Origin: an uncultured Flavobacteriaceae bacterium
GTDB taxonomy: Bacteria; Bacteroidota; Bacteroidia; Flavobacteriales; Flavobacteriaceae
Direction: 5' to 3'
NCBI GenBank assembly: GCA_947502495.1
Contig: CANNAC010000009.1
Span: 1-64,000 of the forward strand
Length of the DNA: 64,000 nucleotides
Position numbers and translations under genes: made by a program. Positions within the stretch are counted from its first letter, which is position 1. Each line of letters opens with the position of its first letter. Positions 49,732 to 61,179 of the stretch are shown here, in pieces. A model generated the notes under the pieces. It did no database searches and was not told the DNA's origin. It saw only the letters and a list, made by a program, of their open reading frames with translations.

Positions 49732-50121
49732 TTATATATAATCCTCTAAATTTATAGCATTAATTGCACCATGACTCGCATGGTTTACTACACTCCCATT
49801 TCTTACAACGATTAACTGTGGAGACTCGTGCATAATCATAAATTTAACGCCAACTTCATTAGAGATTTCTCTGTAATTTAGTAGGTCTAAATAGTATAAA
49901 TCTAAATCTTTTTCCGTTAACTTATACATAGCAACAAATTGGTTCATTACCATTCTGCTAATGCCACATCGTGTAGAATGTTTAAAAATAACTTGCGTTT
50001 TCGTTTTAGATTTTTCTTCAATAAATTCCAATTGTTGCAAATCATTTAAAGGAATCCAAGGCAATATTTTCTCTTCTTTTGGTTCACTAGAACCACCAAA
50101 TATTTTTTTTAATATACTCAT
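49732..50121 (-). CDS. ytxJ: Bacillithiol system redox-active protein YtxJ
   Basis: VIFKHSTRCGISRMVMNQF; YLDLLNYREISNEVGVKFMIMHESPQLIVVRNG. Confidence 0.9.
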   Translation of the reverse strand: MSILKKIFGGSSEPKEEKILPWIPLNDLQQLEFIEEKSKTKTQVIFKHSTRCGISRMVMNQFVAMYKLTEKDLDLYYLDLLNYREISNEVGVKFMIMHESPQLIVVRNGSVVNHASHGAINAINLEDYI

Positions 50122-50170
50122 AGAAAATTTATTTTTTCATTTCCACAAAATTGGAAATCTAATCATTACA
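50119..50170 (-). promoter_or_regulatory. Start-codon-proximal hairpin leader element
   Basis: Reverse strand AGATTTCCAATTTTGTGGAAATGAAAAAATAAATTTTCTATG. Confidence 0.6.
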
Positions 50171-50312
50171 ACATTTAAGTCGATGTAATAGTAAAAACTT
50201 ACATTCCGACAAAAAGTCACGTGTTTACTAGCGTTTTCAGACATTTTGTCTACTAACTCGTCTTGGTAAGATTGTTGACTAATACTAATCAGAATAACAA
50301 AAATACAACAAC

Positions 50313-52922
50313 ATGAACTTTAACAATTATACAATAAAATCGCAAGAAGCCATACAACAAGCGCAACAAATTGCACAAAGTTATGGTCATCAACAAATAG
50401 AGAACGAACACCTTTTTAAAGCCATTTTTGAAGTAGACGAAAATGTTTTACCATTTATATTAAAAAAACTGAATGTTAATGTTGCCATGCTTCAGCAAAT
50501 ACTAGAGAAGGATTTAGAAAGCTTTCCAAAAGTTTCGGGTGGCGACATCATACTATCTCGAGAATTAGGGAAAACCTTAAATGAAGCAGCCATTATCGCC
50601 AAGAAAATGAACGATGATTATGTTTCGATAGAACATTTAATCCTTGCTATCTTTAAGTCGAAAAGTAAAATCGCTCAACTTTTAAAAGATCAAAGCGTTA
50701 CAGAAAAAGGCTTACAAGCAGCTATTGATGAATTACGAAAAGGAGATCGAGTAACTTCTCAAAGTCAAGAAGAAACCTATAACTCTCTAAATAAATACGC
50801 AAAAAACCTCAACCAATTAGCCAAGGATGGAAAATTAGATCCAGTAATTGGTCGTGATGAAGAAATACGAAGAATACTTCAAATTTTATCGCGTAGAACC
50901 AAGAACAATCCTATTTTAGTTGGGGAGCCTGGAACTGGTAAAACCGCCATTGCGGAAGGTTTAGCGCACCGAATTGTAGATGGAGATATTCCGGAGAATT
51001 TAGTGGACAAGCAAATTTTCGCTCTAGATATGGGCGCATTAATTGCTGGTGCAAAATATAAAGGAGAATTTGAAGAAAGACTAAAATCGGTAATAAAAGA
51101 AGTCACAGAAAGTGATGGAGACATTGTTTTATTCATCGACGAGATACATACACTTGTTGGCGCTGGAGGTGGTCAAGGTGCAATGGACGCAGCAAACATA
51201 TTAAAACCAGCATTAGCTCGTGGTGAGCTTCGTGCAATTGGAGCAACCACTTTAGACGAATACCAAAAATATTTCGAGAAAGACAAAGCTTTAGAGCGAC
51301 GTTTTCAAAAAGTAATGGTAAATGAACCAGACACAGAAAGTGCTATTTCTATCTTAAGAGGAATAAAAGAAAAATACGAAACACACCATAAAGTACGTAT
51401 CAAAGATGAAGCGATTATTGGTGCTGTAGAACTTTCTGAAAGATATATTACCAATCGTTATTTACCAGACAAAGCTATTGATTTAATGGATGAAGCTGCG
51501 TCTAAATTACGTATGGAAATAAATTCTAAACCTGAAGAACTAGATGTTTTAGATCGTAAAATCATGCAATTAGAAATTGAGATTGAAGCGATTAAACGTG
51601 AAAAAGACGAAACAAAATTAAAAGCATTACGTGCAGACTTAGCGAATTTAAAAGAAGATCGTAACGAGATTTACGCCAAATGGAAAAGCGAAAAAGACGT
51701 TGTAGATAACATTCAAACTGCTAAGTCTAATATTGAAGAATTTAAATTAGAAGCAGAACGCGCAGAACGCGATGGTGATTATGGTAAAGTAGCCGAAATT
51801 CGTTACGGAAAAATTAAAGACGAGCAAGAACAATTGGAGAAATTGCAAAAAGAACTGCAAGAAAACCAAAGCGAAAGCTCTTTAATTAAAGAAGAAGTTA
51901 CCTATGAAGATATTGCAGATGTTGTAGCAAAATGGACAGGAATTCCAGTTACCAAAATGCTACAAAGTGACCGTGAAAAACTTTTAAAATTGGAAGATGA
52001 ATTACACAAACGTGTGGTTGGTCAAGAGGAAGCAATTGTCGCTGTAAGTGATGCTGTACGTCGTTCTAGAGCTGGTTTACAAAACCCAGAAAAACCAATA
52101 GGAACCTTTTTATTCTTAGGTACTACCGGAGTTGGTAAAACAGAATTAGCTAAAGCGTTGGCAGAATATCTTTTTGATGACGAAAGTGCTATGACCAGAA
52201 TAGATATGAGTGAATACCAAGAACGTCATGCGGTAAGCAGATTGGTTGGTGCACCTCCAGGATATGTTGGTTACGATGAAGGCGGACAACTTACAGAAGC
52301 GGTTAGAAGAAAACCATATTCTGTAGTGCTTTTAGACGAAATTGAAAAAGCACATCCAGATACCTTCAATATTTTATTGCAAGTATTAGATGAAGGAAGA
52401 TTAACAGATAATAAAGGTCGTGTAGCCGATTTTAAAAACACCATAATTATCATGACCTCCAACATGGGAAGTCAGATAATTCAAGAGCGTTTTGAAGCTA
52501 CCAAAGATGTAGATTCTGCAATTGAAGCAGCAAAAGTAGATGTATTAGCTTTACTGAAACAAACCGTAAGGCCAGAGTTTTTAAACCGAATAGATGACAC
52601 TATTATGTTTACGCCTTTAAGCAAAGAAAACATTGTTCAAATTGTAGGCTTACAGTTAAAAGGAATCACTAAAATGATTGCACAACAAGGCATTACTTTT
52701 GATGCTACACAGGAAGCAATAAATTATTTAGCAGATAAAGGATATAATCCAGAATATGGTGCAAGACCTGTAAAAAGAGTAATTCAGAAAGAAGTATTAA
52801 ATGCTTTAAGTAAAGAAATTTTAGGAGGAAAAGTGACTACAGATAGTATTATCCTTTTAGATGCTTTTGATGGAGAACTAGTTTTTAGAAACCAAAACAG
52901 TTTGGTTGCCGAAGAAGTATAA
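50313..52922 (+). CDS. clpB: ATP-dependent chaperone ClpB
   Basis: [67 protein letters not shown]. Confidence 0.97.
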   Translation: MNFNNYTIKSQEAIQQAQQIAQSYGHQQIENEHLFKAIFEVDENVLPFILKKLNVNVAMLQQILEKDLESFPKVSGGDIILSRELGKTLNEAAIIAKKMNDDYVSIEHLILAIFKSKSKIAQLLKDQSVTEKGLQAAIDELRKGDRVTSQSQEETYNSLNKYAKNLNQLAKDGKLDPVIGRDEEIRRILQILSRRTKNNPILVGEPGTGKTAIAEGLAHRIVDGDIPENLVDKQIFALDMGALIAGAKYKGEFEERLKSVIKEVTESDGDIVLFIDEIHTLVGAGGGQGAMDAANILKPALARGELRAIGATTLDEYQKYFEKDKALERRFQKVMVNEPDTESAISILRGIKEKYETHHKVRIKDEAIIGAVELSERYITNRYLPDKAIDLMDEAASKLRMEINSKPEELDVLDRKIMQLEIEIEAIKREKDETKLKALRADLANLKEDRNEIYAKWKSEKDVVDNIQTAKSNIEEFKLEAERAERDGDYGKVAEIRYGKIKDEQEQLEKLQKELQENQSESSLIKEEVTYEDIADVVAKWTGIPVTKMLQSDREKLLKLEDELHKRVVGQEEAIVAVSDAVRRSRAGLQNPEKPIGTFLFLGTTGVGKTELAKALAEYLFDDESAMTRIDMSEYQERHAVSRLVGAPPGYVGYDEGGQLTEAVRRKPYSVVLLDEIEKAHPDTFNILLQVLDEGRLTDNKGRVADFKNTIIIMTSNMGSQIIQERFEATKDVDSAIEAAKVDVLALLKQTVRPEFLNRIDDTIMFTPLSKENIVQIVGLQLKGITKMIAQQGITFDATQEAINYLADKGYNPEYGARPVKRVIQKEVLNALSKEILGGKVTTDSIILLDAFDGELVFRNQNSLVAEEV

Positions 52923-53038
52923 AACGAGATATTCTGTATAGAAAAACACTTTTATATGGAATAAATCACAAAGTATTGTTAACGTAAAATAAGTTAAAAG
53001 TTTCTACGTTTTCATAGTAAGTTGGTTAGTTAGTTGAA

Positions 53039-53079
53039 AAACAGCGCGAATCTTTTTAAGACGAGCGCTGTTTTTTTTT
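53039..53079 (+). terminator. Rho-independent terminator downstream of clpB
   Basis: AACAGCGC...GCGCTGTTTTTTTTT. Confidence 0.75.
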
Positions 53080-53098
53080 GTAACCTATCTAGTGCGTA

Positions 53099-54532
53099 TT
53101 AGTTTACTACCAAACGCTTAGACGCAATTTTTTGCCCGTCCACATAAAGTGTATAAAAATAAACAGCAGATTGCATATTATTTTTAGATAATGTAACAGA
53201 ACCTTCGCCAAATTGGTGAATAGGAATATCATAAACCACTTGACCTAAAGATGAAACGACTTGAATATTAGCAGACCTATATTTAGTTGGTATATAATAA
53301 TCTATAACCGTATTGGTATTAAATGGATTAGGAATATTTTGATTTAATCTAATATTGCTTTCATCTAAAGGAACATCAGAAGGATCTTCAATACTTAGCG
53401 ATCCTCCACAAGCACAAGCTTCAATAACATCTAAACGAGACATTAAAGCATCAATTTGCGCTTGTTGCGCAGTATTTACATCTTCTAAATCTGTAATTGC
53501 TGTTTGTAAAGGCACTAAAATTGGTGCTAAATCTACATCTACTGAAGTTCCGTTTTCAATAGCAACAGTTAATGTAGTATCTGCTAAAGATGCAGAAGCT
53601 AAATTTTGATTATCACTAGAAGGATCTACCCAAACCGTTCCATCAAAATAGTAAGTCTTATTCTCGTCGGTATCATACACCAACATTCCTGCAACTGCAT
53701 CTACTTCTAAAGCAGTTCTACTTGCCGTTGTTAAACGGTTTAATAATAAAGCCTTGTCGGTTGCCGCTAAATCTAAAGACGCATTAGCATCTGGAGTTAT
53801 TGTAGCAATTCCTGCTTGAGCCCCAATATAAGCGTTACCTGTAATTGCAGCATTACCATTTACTTCTAATTTCTCTGAAGGCGAAGTGTCTCCCAAACTT
53901 ACATTACCTGTAGAAGCAATATATAAAGTATTTGAAGCTGCACCTGGTTGTATTTTAAAAGGCAACGCGCTACCATTGGTAACATCTCTTACAAAAAAAT
54001 TTGCTTCATTACCAGCAATATCCCAAGTTTGAGGAGTCCATCCACTAGCACCATTTTGTTCTAAACGAAGCGTTGGTGTATCGCCATCTGTAACCTGTAA
54101 CTCCACAACAGGAGCATTAGTTCCCAATCCTACATTCCCAGCATTCCCAATATATAACGCATTGCTTCCAGCTCCCGCTAAAATTCTAAAAGGGTTTGTT
54201 CCCGCTGTAGCATCATCGATTGCAAAATAATTTAGACCTCCATTAGCGGTATCATTAATAGAAATTCTCCAATCATTAGCGGCAAAACTTGCACTAGCGG
54301 AAGTGTCATCAAAATGAATTCTTAGGTTGTTCTCCTTTAACCTAACCGTATCAAAACCAAAGTTTTCACCATCTACACAGTCAAAACCAACGCAAGCGCT
54401 GCCGTCTACAATTAAGTCTTCCAGGATAACATTATCTCTTTGACTGCTTTCGGTGTCGGCATCTTGTTGTGCAAATACGGTCGCGCTAAGCAGTATGCAT
54501 AGCGGAATTAAGTAGTTTTTTAATTTTTTCAT
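53099..54532 (-). CDS. Secreted tail-fibre-like protein with T9SS type A sorting domain
   Basis: Signal peptide; NVGLGTNAP / NVSLGDTSPSEKLEVNGNAAITG repeats; C-terminal NIPNPFNTNTVIDYYIP...GQKIASKRLVVN. Confidence 0.88.
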   Translation of the reverse strand: MKKLKNYLIPLCILLSATVFAQQDADTESSQRDNVILEDLIVDGSACVGFDCVDGENFGFDTVRLKENNLRIHFDDTSASASFAANDWRISINDTANGGLNYFAIDDATAGTNPFRILAGAGSNALYIGNAGNVGLGTNAPVVELQVTDGDTPTLRLEQNGASGWTPQTWDIAGNEANFFVRDVTNGSALPFKIQPGAASNTLYIASTGNVSLGDTSPSEKLEVNGNAAITGNAYIGAQAGIATITPDANASLDLAATDKALLLNRLTTASRTALEVDAVAGMLVYDTDENKTYYFDGTVWVDPSSDNQNLASASLADTTLTVAIENGTSVDVDLAPILVPLQTAITDLEDVNTAQQAQIDALMSRLDVIEACACGGSLSIEDPSDVPLDESNIRLNQNIPNPFNTNTVIDYYIPTKYRSANIQVVSSLGQVVYDIPIHQFGEGSVTLSKNNMQSAVYFYTLYVDGQKIASKRLVVN

Positions 54533-54702
54533 AATTTAAATAAATTGATTATTAGCACCAGCAAGGTAAATCAATTTGTTAAAACAGTATTTATACTGTC
54601 TTATTAATTTCTCAAAAACAGGGGTTTATACGTGGTTTAAATCTGTGTAAAATATAAGTTTTTGACATATAACACCAAGCTATTTTTATTTGTAAAAGGA
54701 GT

Positions 54703-56187
54703 CTACAATTTCAATGCTTTTTTAGATTTTTCTAATTGCTGCTGAAACAAGGTTTCATCCACTTCCTGTTTCCACATAGGAACCATTTTATGGATCAACT
54801 CTTTTCCTTCTTTGGTATTTAAAATTTCCGGAAATGCTTTTTCTAAAACCTCTAACATTACTGAAGTTGCTGTTGATGCTCCAGGTGAAGCGCCTAACAA
54901 ACAAGTAATGCTTCCGTCTTTGCTACTTACGACTTCTGTTCCAAATTGAAGCACGCCCCCTTCAAACGCATCCTTTTTAATAATTTGCACACGTTGTCCT
55001 GCAACAAGAATTTCCCAATCTTCACTTTTAGCATCCTTTACAAACTTCCGTAAAGCATCCATTCTATCTTCATGTAAAGAAGTTACTTGTTCTATTAAAT
55101 ATTTGGTTAAAGGCAAATTATGCCAGAATGCGCCTAATAAAGGCGAAATATTATCCAATTGCACGGATTTAAACAAATCAAGATTAGAACCTTCTTTTAA
55201 AAATTTCGGACTAAAACCAGCAAAAGGGCCAAAAAGCAATTCCCTTTTACCATCAATATATCTAGTATCTAAATGTGGTGTAGACATTGGTGGATCACCA
55301 ATTCCCGCTTTGCTATATACTTTTGCGTTATGCTGTTTTATAATCTCTTCATTTTTACAAACCAACCATTCGCCACTTATTGGAAAACCACCATAACCTT
55401 CCTTTTCATCCATCTCCACTTTTTGTAACAACAGTAAACTTCCTCCTCCTGCTCCAATAAAAACATGCTTCGATTCTAGATGATGTTTTTCATTGGTCAC
55501 AAGATTTTTTATTTCTACCGTCCAATCAATATCTGCACTAGGATCTACATCTTGCACTTCCATATTGCAATGTACAGGAGTATTATATTTAGTCTCCAAT
55601 ATTTTAAATAAGGATTTCGTAAGCGTTCCGTAATTCACTTCTGTACCTCGATCTATTCGAGAAGCAGCCATGATTTCCGCTTCATTTCTATTATGCATAA
55701 TTAAAGGAAACCATTCTCTCATTTTATTACTATCTCGAGTAAACTGAATGGTGTTAAACATAAAATGATCTTTCATACTATGAAAACGTTGCTCTAAATA
55801 ATCGGCATTTTCTTTTCCTAAAACCCAACTATGATGAGGAACAGGAGAAATAAAGGCTTCTGGGTTTTCCAGCAATCCTTCTTCTACTAAATAGCTCCAA
55901 AATTGTTTAGAAGTTTCAAACTGTTCGCAAATCTTTATAGCCTTCTCTATTATTACGGATCCATCTTCCTTTTCGGGACAATAATTCAACTCACAAAGTG
56001 CCGAATGGCCTGTTCCTGCATTATTCCATGCTGCGGAACTCTCTTGCGCAACGGCATCTAATCGTTCTACTATTAAAACTTTTAAGTCTGGTTTTAAAAT
56101 CTTAGAAATAAGCGCCAAAGTTGCACTCATAATTCCTCCTCCAACACAAATTAAATCGTATTCTTTAACGGCATTTATATCTTGCAT
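54703..56187 (-). CDS. mqo: Malate:quinone oxidoreductase
   Basis: CVGGGIMSATLALISKILKPDLKVLIVERLD, AAWNNAGTGHSALCELNYCP, GGFPISGEWLVCKN. Confidence 0.96.
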   Translation of the reverse strand: MQDINAVKEYDLICVGGGIMSATLALISKILKPDLKVLIVERLDAVAQESSAAWNNAGTGHSALCELNYCPEKEDGSVIIEKAIKICEQFETSKQFWSYLVEEGLLENPEAFISPVPHHSWVLGKENADYLEQRFHSMKDHFMFNTIQFTRDSNKMREWFPLIMHNRNEAEIMAASRIDRGTEVNYGTLTKSLFKILETKYNTPVHCNMEVQDVDPSADIDWTVEIKNLVTNEKHHLESKHVFIGAGGGSLLLLQKVEMDEKEGYGGFPISGEWLVCKNEEIIKQHNAKVYSKAGIGDPPMSTPHLDTRYIDGKRELLFGPFAGFSPKFLKEGSNLDLFKSVQLDNISPLLGAFWHNLPLTKYLIEQVTSLHEDRMDALRKFVKDAKSEDWEILVAGQRVQIIKKDAFEGGVLQFGTEVVSSKDGSITCLLGASPGASTATSVMLEVLEKAFPEILNTKEGKELIHKMVPMWKQEVDETLFQQQLEKSKKALKL

Positions 56188-56256
56188 AATTCTATACTAT
56201 CATTTAGGCTTAAATATATGTAAGTCCTTTCATATATTTAATTTTTAACCAAAAAA

Positions 56257-56283
56257 AAGGCCGCATATTGCGACCTTTTATAA
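56257..56283 (-). terminator. Rho-independent terminator for OmpW-like gene
   Basis: AAAAGGtCGCAatatGCgGCCTTTTTTTT on reverse strand. Confidence 0.65.
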
Positions 56284-56296
56284 TAAATTCTTAGTG

Positions 56297-56953
56297 TTAA
56301 AATAGTCTATAACCAATACCAACACCTGCAATAAAAGGGTTAATATCTACATCTGCACCAACTGTAGCTCCTAATGCTGTTGTTGCATTTACGGTAACAT
56401 CTGTATTTAATAATAAATATTTAGCATCTAAATTAATAAACCATTTGTCGGTAATATCAAAATCAAATCCTAACTGAAAAGCAAAACCAAAAGCGTTATC
56501 ATACTCCACTTTATCTGCTACAGGACCAGAATTTTCATCATAAAACAAAGTGTAGTTCACTCCTGCTCCTACATAAGGATGTACCATATCGCCATTAAAA
56601 TGGTATTGCAGCGTCAATGTTGGAGGCAACAATCTAACATCCCCTAACGGAATATCTCCTGCCGCTGTAGATATGGCTTTGACATCATGTTGGGTTGTTG
56701 CTAAAATTAATTCTGCTGCTATGTTTTTTGTAAAGAAATACGTTAAATCTAATTCTGGAACATAATCGTTTGTAATAGTAACATCTCCGCCAATAGCTTC
56801 TATGTTCGCAGATTCATTAGGAACAACCGCTAAAGCTCGTACTCGGAGTTGAAATTTTGTGAAACCAGTATCTTCTATTGAAATATTCTCTTGTGCGTTA
56901 GCTGAAATAAAAGCGAAACTTGCAATTAAGGCTGTTATAAATAATTTTCTCAT
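56297..56953 (-). CDS. OmpW family outer membrane protein
   Basis: Signal MRKLFITALIASFAFISANAQ; DLTYFFTKNIAAELIL, HPYVGAGVNYTLFYDE. Confidence 0.88.
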   Translation of the reverse strand: MRKLFITALIASFAFISANAQENISIEDTGFTKFQLRVRALAVVPNESANIEAIGGDVTITNDYVPELDLTYFFTKNIAAELILATTQHDVKAISTAAGDIPLGDVRLLPPTLTLQYHFNGDMVHPYVGAGVNYTLFYDENSGPVADKVEYDNAFGFAFQLGFDFDITDKWFINLDAKYLLLNTDVTVNATTALGATVGADVDINPFIAGVGIGYRLF

Positions 56954-57125
56954 AATAATTGGGTTTAAATTTGAAACAAAATTAATTACGAAAAACGCCT
57001 TAAAAGATGACAAAAGTCATAGTTTGAAACCTAATTTTTAAATCTGATTTTATAGATAATAATCCGCGAAAATACTTCCCTTTATGAAAAAAATAAAGTA
57101 ATTTTAATGACTATTCTAAGCTAAA

Positions 57126-57794
57126 ATGAAATTAAACAAATACATAGATCACACGCTTTTAAAAGCAACAGCAACTAAAGAAGATATTATACAAATTTGT
57201 AAAGAAGCCATAGCACACGATTTCTTTTCGGTATGTGTAAACTCCTGCTACATACCATTAGTTAAGGACCAATTAAAAAATTCGGATGTAAAGGTTTGTA
57301 GCGTTATAGGTTTTCCTTTAGGCGCCATGAGTACCAATGCAAAAGTAGCAGAAACCAAACAAGCTTTAAAAGATGGAGCAGATGAAATAGATATGGTTTT
57401 AAATATTGGTTTTTTAAAAAGTAACGATTTTGATGCCGTTTCTAAAGATATAGAAGCTGTAAAAAAGGTAATGCCAAATCATACTTTAAAAGTAATATTG
57501 GAAACTTGTTATTTGGAAGCATCGGAAATCCTAAAAACAAGTGCATTAGCCATTCAAGCTGGAGCAGATTTTATAAAAACTTCTACCGGATTCGGAACTG
57601 GAGGCGCTACGATAAATCATATAAAACTAATGCAATCTGTTATTGCAAATGGCAATACGAAAATTAAAGCTTCCGGAGGAATTAGAGATACTAAAACCGC
57701 TTTAGCGTACATTCATCTTGGTGTAGACAGAATAGGAACCTCGAACGGAATTGCAATTGTAACCGGAACAACTTCCGAAGAAAACAATTACTAA
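57126..57794 (+). CDS. deoC: Deoxyribose-phosphate aldolase
   Basis: IDHTLLKATATKEDI, GFPLGAM, VKASGGIRD-like IKASGGIRDTKTAL, FIKTSTGFG. Confidence 0.96.
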   Translation: MKLNKYIDHTLLKATATKEDIIQICKEAIAHDFFSVCVNSCYIPLVKDQLKNSDVKVCSVIGFPLGAMSTNAKVAETKQALKDGADEIDMVLNIGFLKSNDFDAVSKDIEAVKKVMPNHTLKVILETCYLEASEILKTSALAIQAGADFIKTSTGFGTGGATINHIKLMQSVIANGNTKIKASGGIRDTKTALAYIHLGVDRIGTSNGIAIVTGTTSEENNY

Positions 57795-57814
57795 TCAAAA
57801 AAATAAAACTATAA

Positions 57815-58513
57815 ATGAGCATACATATTGGAGCCAATAAAGGCGATATCGCAGAAACTATTTTATTACCAGGAGATCCTTTGCGCGCAAAATGGATTGC
57901 AGAAACTTTTTTTGAAAACCCGGTTTGTTTTAATGAAGTAAGAGGTATGTTAGGCTATACTGGAACCTTTGAAGGAAAGCGTGTTTCGGTAATGGGAACT
58001 GGAATGGGAGTACCAAGTATTTCAATTTATGCCCATGAACTGATTACGCAGTTTGGCGTTAAAAATCTGATTCGCGTTGGTAGTTCTGGTTCGTATCAAA
58101 AACATATTAAAATAAGAGATGTGGTTTTAGCCATGGCTGCTTCTTCTAATTCTGGTGTAAACGAATTACGTTTTGGTGGTGCAGATTACGCTCCTACTGC
58201 GAGTTTTGAACTTTTTCAAAAAGCGGTAGATACGGCAAAAGCAAAAAAAATCGCCATAAAAGCTGGTAACGTTTTTACAAGTGATGAATTCTATGCAGAC
58301 GATTTTGAATCCTACAAGAAGTGGAGCAAATTTGGTGTGCTTTGTGTAGAAATGGAAACGGCAGGTTTATATACGGTTGCTGCAAAACATAATGTAAACG
58401 CGCTTACTATTCTTACTATTTCCGATTCTTTAGTAACTGGTGAAACGACTACAAGTAAAGAAAGGGAAACGACTTTTAAAGATATGATAGCAATTGCTTT
58501 AGAGCTAGCCTAA
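57815..58513 (+). CDS. deoD: Purine-nucleoside phosphorylase
   Basis: [47 protein letters not shown]. Confidence 0.96.
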   Translation: MSIHIGANKGDIAETILLPGDPLRAKWIAETFFENPVCFNEVRGMLGYTGTFEGKRVSVMGTGMGVPSISIYAHELITQFGVKNLIRVGSSGSYQKHIKIRDVVLAMAASSNSGVNELRFGGADYAPTASFELFQKAVDTAKAKKIAIKAGNVFTSDEFYADDFESYKKWSKFGVLCVEMETAGLYTVAAKHNVNALTILTISDSLVTGETTTSKERETTFKDMIAIALELA

Positions 58514-58517
58514 TTAT

Positions 58518-59255
58518 TTATTTTACGGTAATATTTTCAAGCTCAATTTTGGAAAGCAGCTTTAAATTATTCGCTTCAAAAGCCTTGTCTGTATCCAAAA
58601 GATTAAGGCTTTCTTCTTTTGGTTTAAAATTGTTATAATCTACAAAACGCAAACCGTTTATAGTTCGCACATTGTACGCTTCGCGGAAACGAATACCAAC
58701 ACCAGATGCTTCTTGATACGAATAGGCCAAATAATCTACGGTATATGTTTCGGTATTTACCCAATATAAAAATACATCTTCAAAATCTTCTCCGCCACCT
58801 TCTTGCTGAAAAGTCACTTTAATTTTATGGTAGTTTTTTCCTTTAATAGAAACGTTCCCTAAATTTTCTTTAATGACTGCGGCATCATTTAATCCGTAAG
58901 GTAATAAAGCAAAATAATGTACCGAATTTACCGATGCTGCATATTTTACAGACATCGAATCTGCAACTACAATCTCTTCCGTATTGACAAATCTTTTAAA
59001 TCCTTCATTATTTAGTACGTCGCGAATCACCTGCGTAGCATCTTTAAACTCGCGTTCGTATTGATATATTTCGTTTTTACGAATGGCAGTATACTGTTTA
59101 TCTCTAAAATCAAAGACTATTTCTGCATCTACATATTTTTCGCCTCCAGCGACTTCAATTGCTTTATTAATAATGGTATTTGCTGTTTCTACTTTTTCGG
59201 TTTTACAAGCTATAAATAGGACACAAACTACAATTAGGTATTTTAAATTTTGCAT
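58518..59255 (-). CDS. Hypothetical lipoprotein (DUF6503-like)
   Basis: Lipobox LFIAC; AIEVAGGEKYVDAEIVFDFRDKQYTA. Confidence 0.7.
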   Translation of the reverse strand: MQNLKYLIVVCVLFIACKTEKVETANTIINKAIEVAGGEKYVDAEIVFDFRDKQYTAIRKNEIYQYEREFKDATQVIRDVLNNEGFKRFVNTEEIVVADSMSVKYAASVNSVHYFALLPYGLNDAAVIKENLGNVSIKGKNYHKIKVTFQQEGGGEDFEDVFLYWVNTETYTVDYLAYSYQEASGVGIRFREAYNVRTINGLRFVDYNNFKPKEESLNLLDTDKAFEANNLKLLSKIELENITVK

Positions 59256-59326
59256 GAGGTATAGGTTTCTTTAGGTTGTCGCAAAATTAATCAATTAATA
59301 ACATTTTAGTACTTAATTAAATTATG

Positions 59327-59334
59327 TAATTTTG
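59327..59334 (+). promoter_or_regulatory. Bacteroidota -7 element TAATTTTG upstream of smpB
   Basis: TAnnTTTG match 6 nt before the ATG at 59341. Confidence 0.5.
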
Positions 59335-59340
59335 GCGAAC

Positions 59341-59802
59341 ATGCAAAACACTGTAAACATAAAAAACAAAAAGGCAAGATTCGAATACGAAATACTCGAT
59401 AAATATACTGCTGGAATTGTTTTAACGGGTACCGAAATAAAATCGATTAGAGATAGTAAAGCTTCTATTACCGAAAGCTTTTGCGAATTTAATGAGAAAG
59501 GAGAACTATTTGTTATCAACATGACCATTCAAGAATATGTTTATGGTAACTACTATAATCATGCGCCAAAAGCAGAGCGCAAGCTTTTATTAAACAAACG
59601 CGAACTTAAAAAATTAGAAAAAGACGTGAACACAAAAGGTTTAACGATTGTTCCGTTACGTTTATTTTTAAATGAAAGAGGTTTAGCCAAGCTAGTTGTT
59701 GCTTTAGCAAAAGGTAAGAAACTTTATGATAAGCGAGAGACGATGAAAGACAGTGATAATAAACGAGACTTAGCTAGAATTAAGAAAAGTTTTAATAACT
59801 AA
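59341..59802 (+). CDS. smpB: SsrA-binding protein
   Basis: [51 protein letters not shown]. Confidence 0.97.
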   Translation: MQNTVNIKNKKARFEYEILDKYTAGIVLTGTEIKSIRDSKASITESFCEFNEKGELFVINMTIQEYVYGNYYNHAPKAERKLLLNKRELKKLEKDVNTKGLTIVPLRLFLNERGLAKLVVALAKGKKLYDKRETMKDSDNKRDLARIKKSFNN

Positions 59803-59936
59803 AGACTTTTTAATTATTAAAACTTTTCTTCTGAATTATTTACTTTACACTTTAAAAATAAATTCCTAAAGCTTATTTGGAAACATATATTGTATTTGTA
59901 TTCCTATAACTTCGTTTTCCAAAACTATAAAAGATA

Positions 59937-60578
59937 CTAGTTCTTATCTTCTAGTAAAGGCACAAAACGAAACTCACCAAATTCGTGTTTTTCAAATTCC
60001 TTTTCTCCATTTCTAATAAACAAAGTCATAGTTTGCACGTCATCTCCAACAGGTATTACTAATCGCCCGCCAATGGCTAACTGACTCAACAATGGTTTTG
60101 GCACAAAAGGAGCTCCGGCAGTTACAATGATACTAGCAAAAGGCGCTTCTTCTTTTAAACCTTTATAGCCATCACCAAAAATGAGTTTCTTTGGTCGGTA
60201 GCCAAGCTTTGGCAAAAACTTAGAGGTTTTTTTAAAAAGCTCTTGCTGTCTTTCTATGCTATACACTTTAGCTCCTAATTCACACAAAACAGCAGTTTGG
60301 TAACCGCTTCCTGTTCCAATTTCTAAAACTTTATCGGTAGGTTTTATTTGTAATAATTCCGATTGAAAAGCAACGGTATACGGTTGTGATATCGTTTGAT
60401 CTGCGGCAATAGGAAACGCTTTATCTTGGTATGCATGGTCCAAAAAACTTGAATCCATAAACAAATGTCTTGGTATTTTTCTAATGGCAGCTAGAACTTG
60501 TTTGTCTTGTATTCCTTTGAAAACTAGAACATCTACTAGTTTTTGTCGTAATCCTTGATGTTTAAATGTGTCTTTCAA
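59937..60578 (-). CDS. pcm: Protein-L-isoaspartate O-methyltransferase
   Basis: IPRHLFMD, AFPIAADQTISQPYTVAFQSELL, VLEIGTGSGYQTAVL. Confidence 0.96.
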   Translation of the reverse strand: MKDTFKHQGLRQKLVDVLVFKGIQDKQVLAAIRKIPRHLFMDSSFLDHAYQDKAFPIAADQTISQPYTVAFQSELLQIKPTDKVLEIGTGSGYQTAVLCELGAKVYSIERQQELFKKTSKFLPKLGYRPKKLIFGDGYKGLKEEAPFASIIVTAGAPFVPKPLLSQLAIGGRLVIPVGDDVQTMTLFIRNGEKEFEKHEFGEFRFVPLLEDKN

Positions 60579-60697
60579 AAAATGGGTTAGTTTAGAATGC
60601 TAAAATTAAACAAACATTTTAAAGACCATGAATAAAAAAGCAAAAAAAAGCATCAAATTATAATAACTTGATGCTTTGTCTTTTATTAAAAAGAAGT

Positions 60698-60970
60698 TTA
60701 ATTGGAAACAATTATCTTATAGGTGGTAACATCTTCTTTACCAACCAAAGCCACCATTTCTTTCGCTTTTTCCAGCGATGTAGAATAACCGGTTGCGGTA
60801 CCATAATTACTTTCTACCTGCCATAAATACATGTCTTTTTTATAGTTATTATTAAAACTATCTAATTTTTCTTTTAATACTTTATCCTGTAAAGTTTGTG
60901 TTCCGTTAGTTGCAGAAATCGTTGTTGTAATAAAAAATACAGCGCTTAATGTTATGATTAATTTTTTCAT
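60698..60970 (-). CDS. Small secreted hypothetical protein
   Basis: Start placed at MKKLIITLSAVFFITTTISA. Confidence 0.6.
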   Translation of the reverse strand: MKKLIITLSAVFFITTTISATNGTQTLQDKVLKEKLDSFNNNYKKDMYLWQVESNYGTATGYSTSLEKAKEMVALVGKEDVTTYKIIVSN

Positions 60971-61179
60971 GATTTTATAAATTTTAAGTGAAACAATGTG
61001 TGCTCTTATAAGTCGTACACTATATCTACGAACCAAACTTTAACAATAGATTTCGCACAAATCACAAATTTCCGTTAAAGGGTAGTTAAGGCTTTCTTAA
61101 AATGAATTCCTTTAAAAAGATTACTGATAATTAACAATTAAAAAATTAAAAATCTTATTTTTGTTAAAAACGTAAAACA

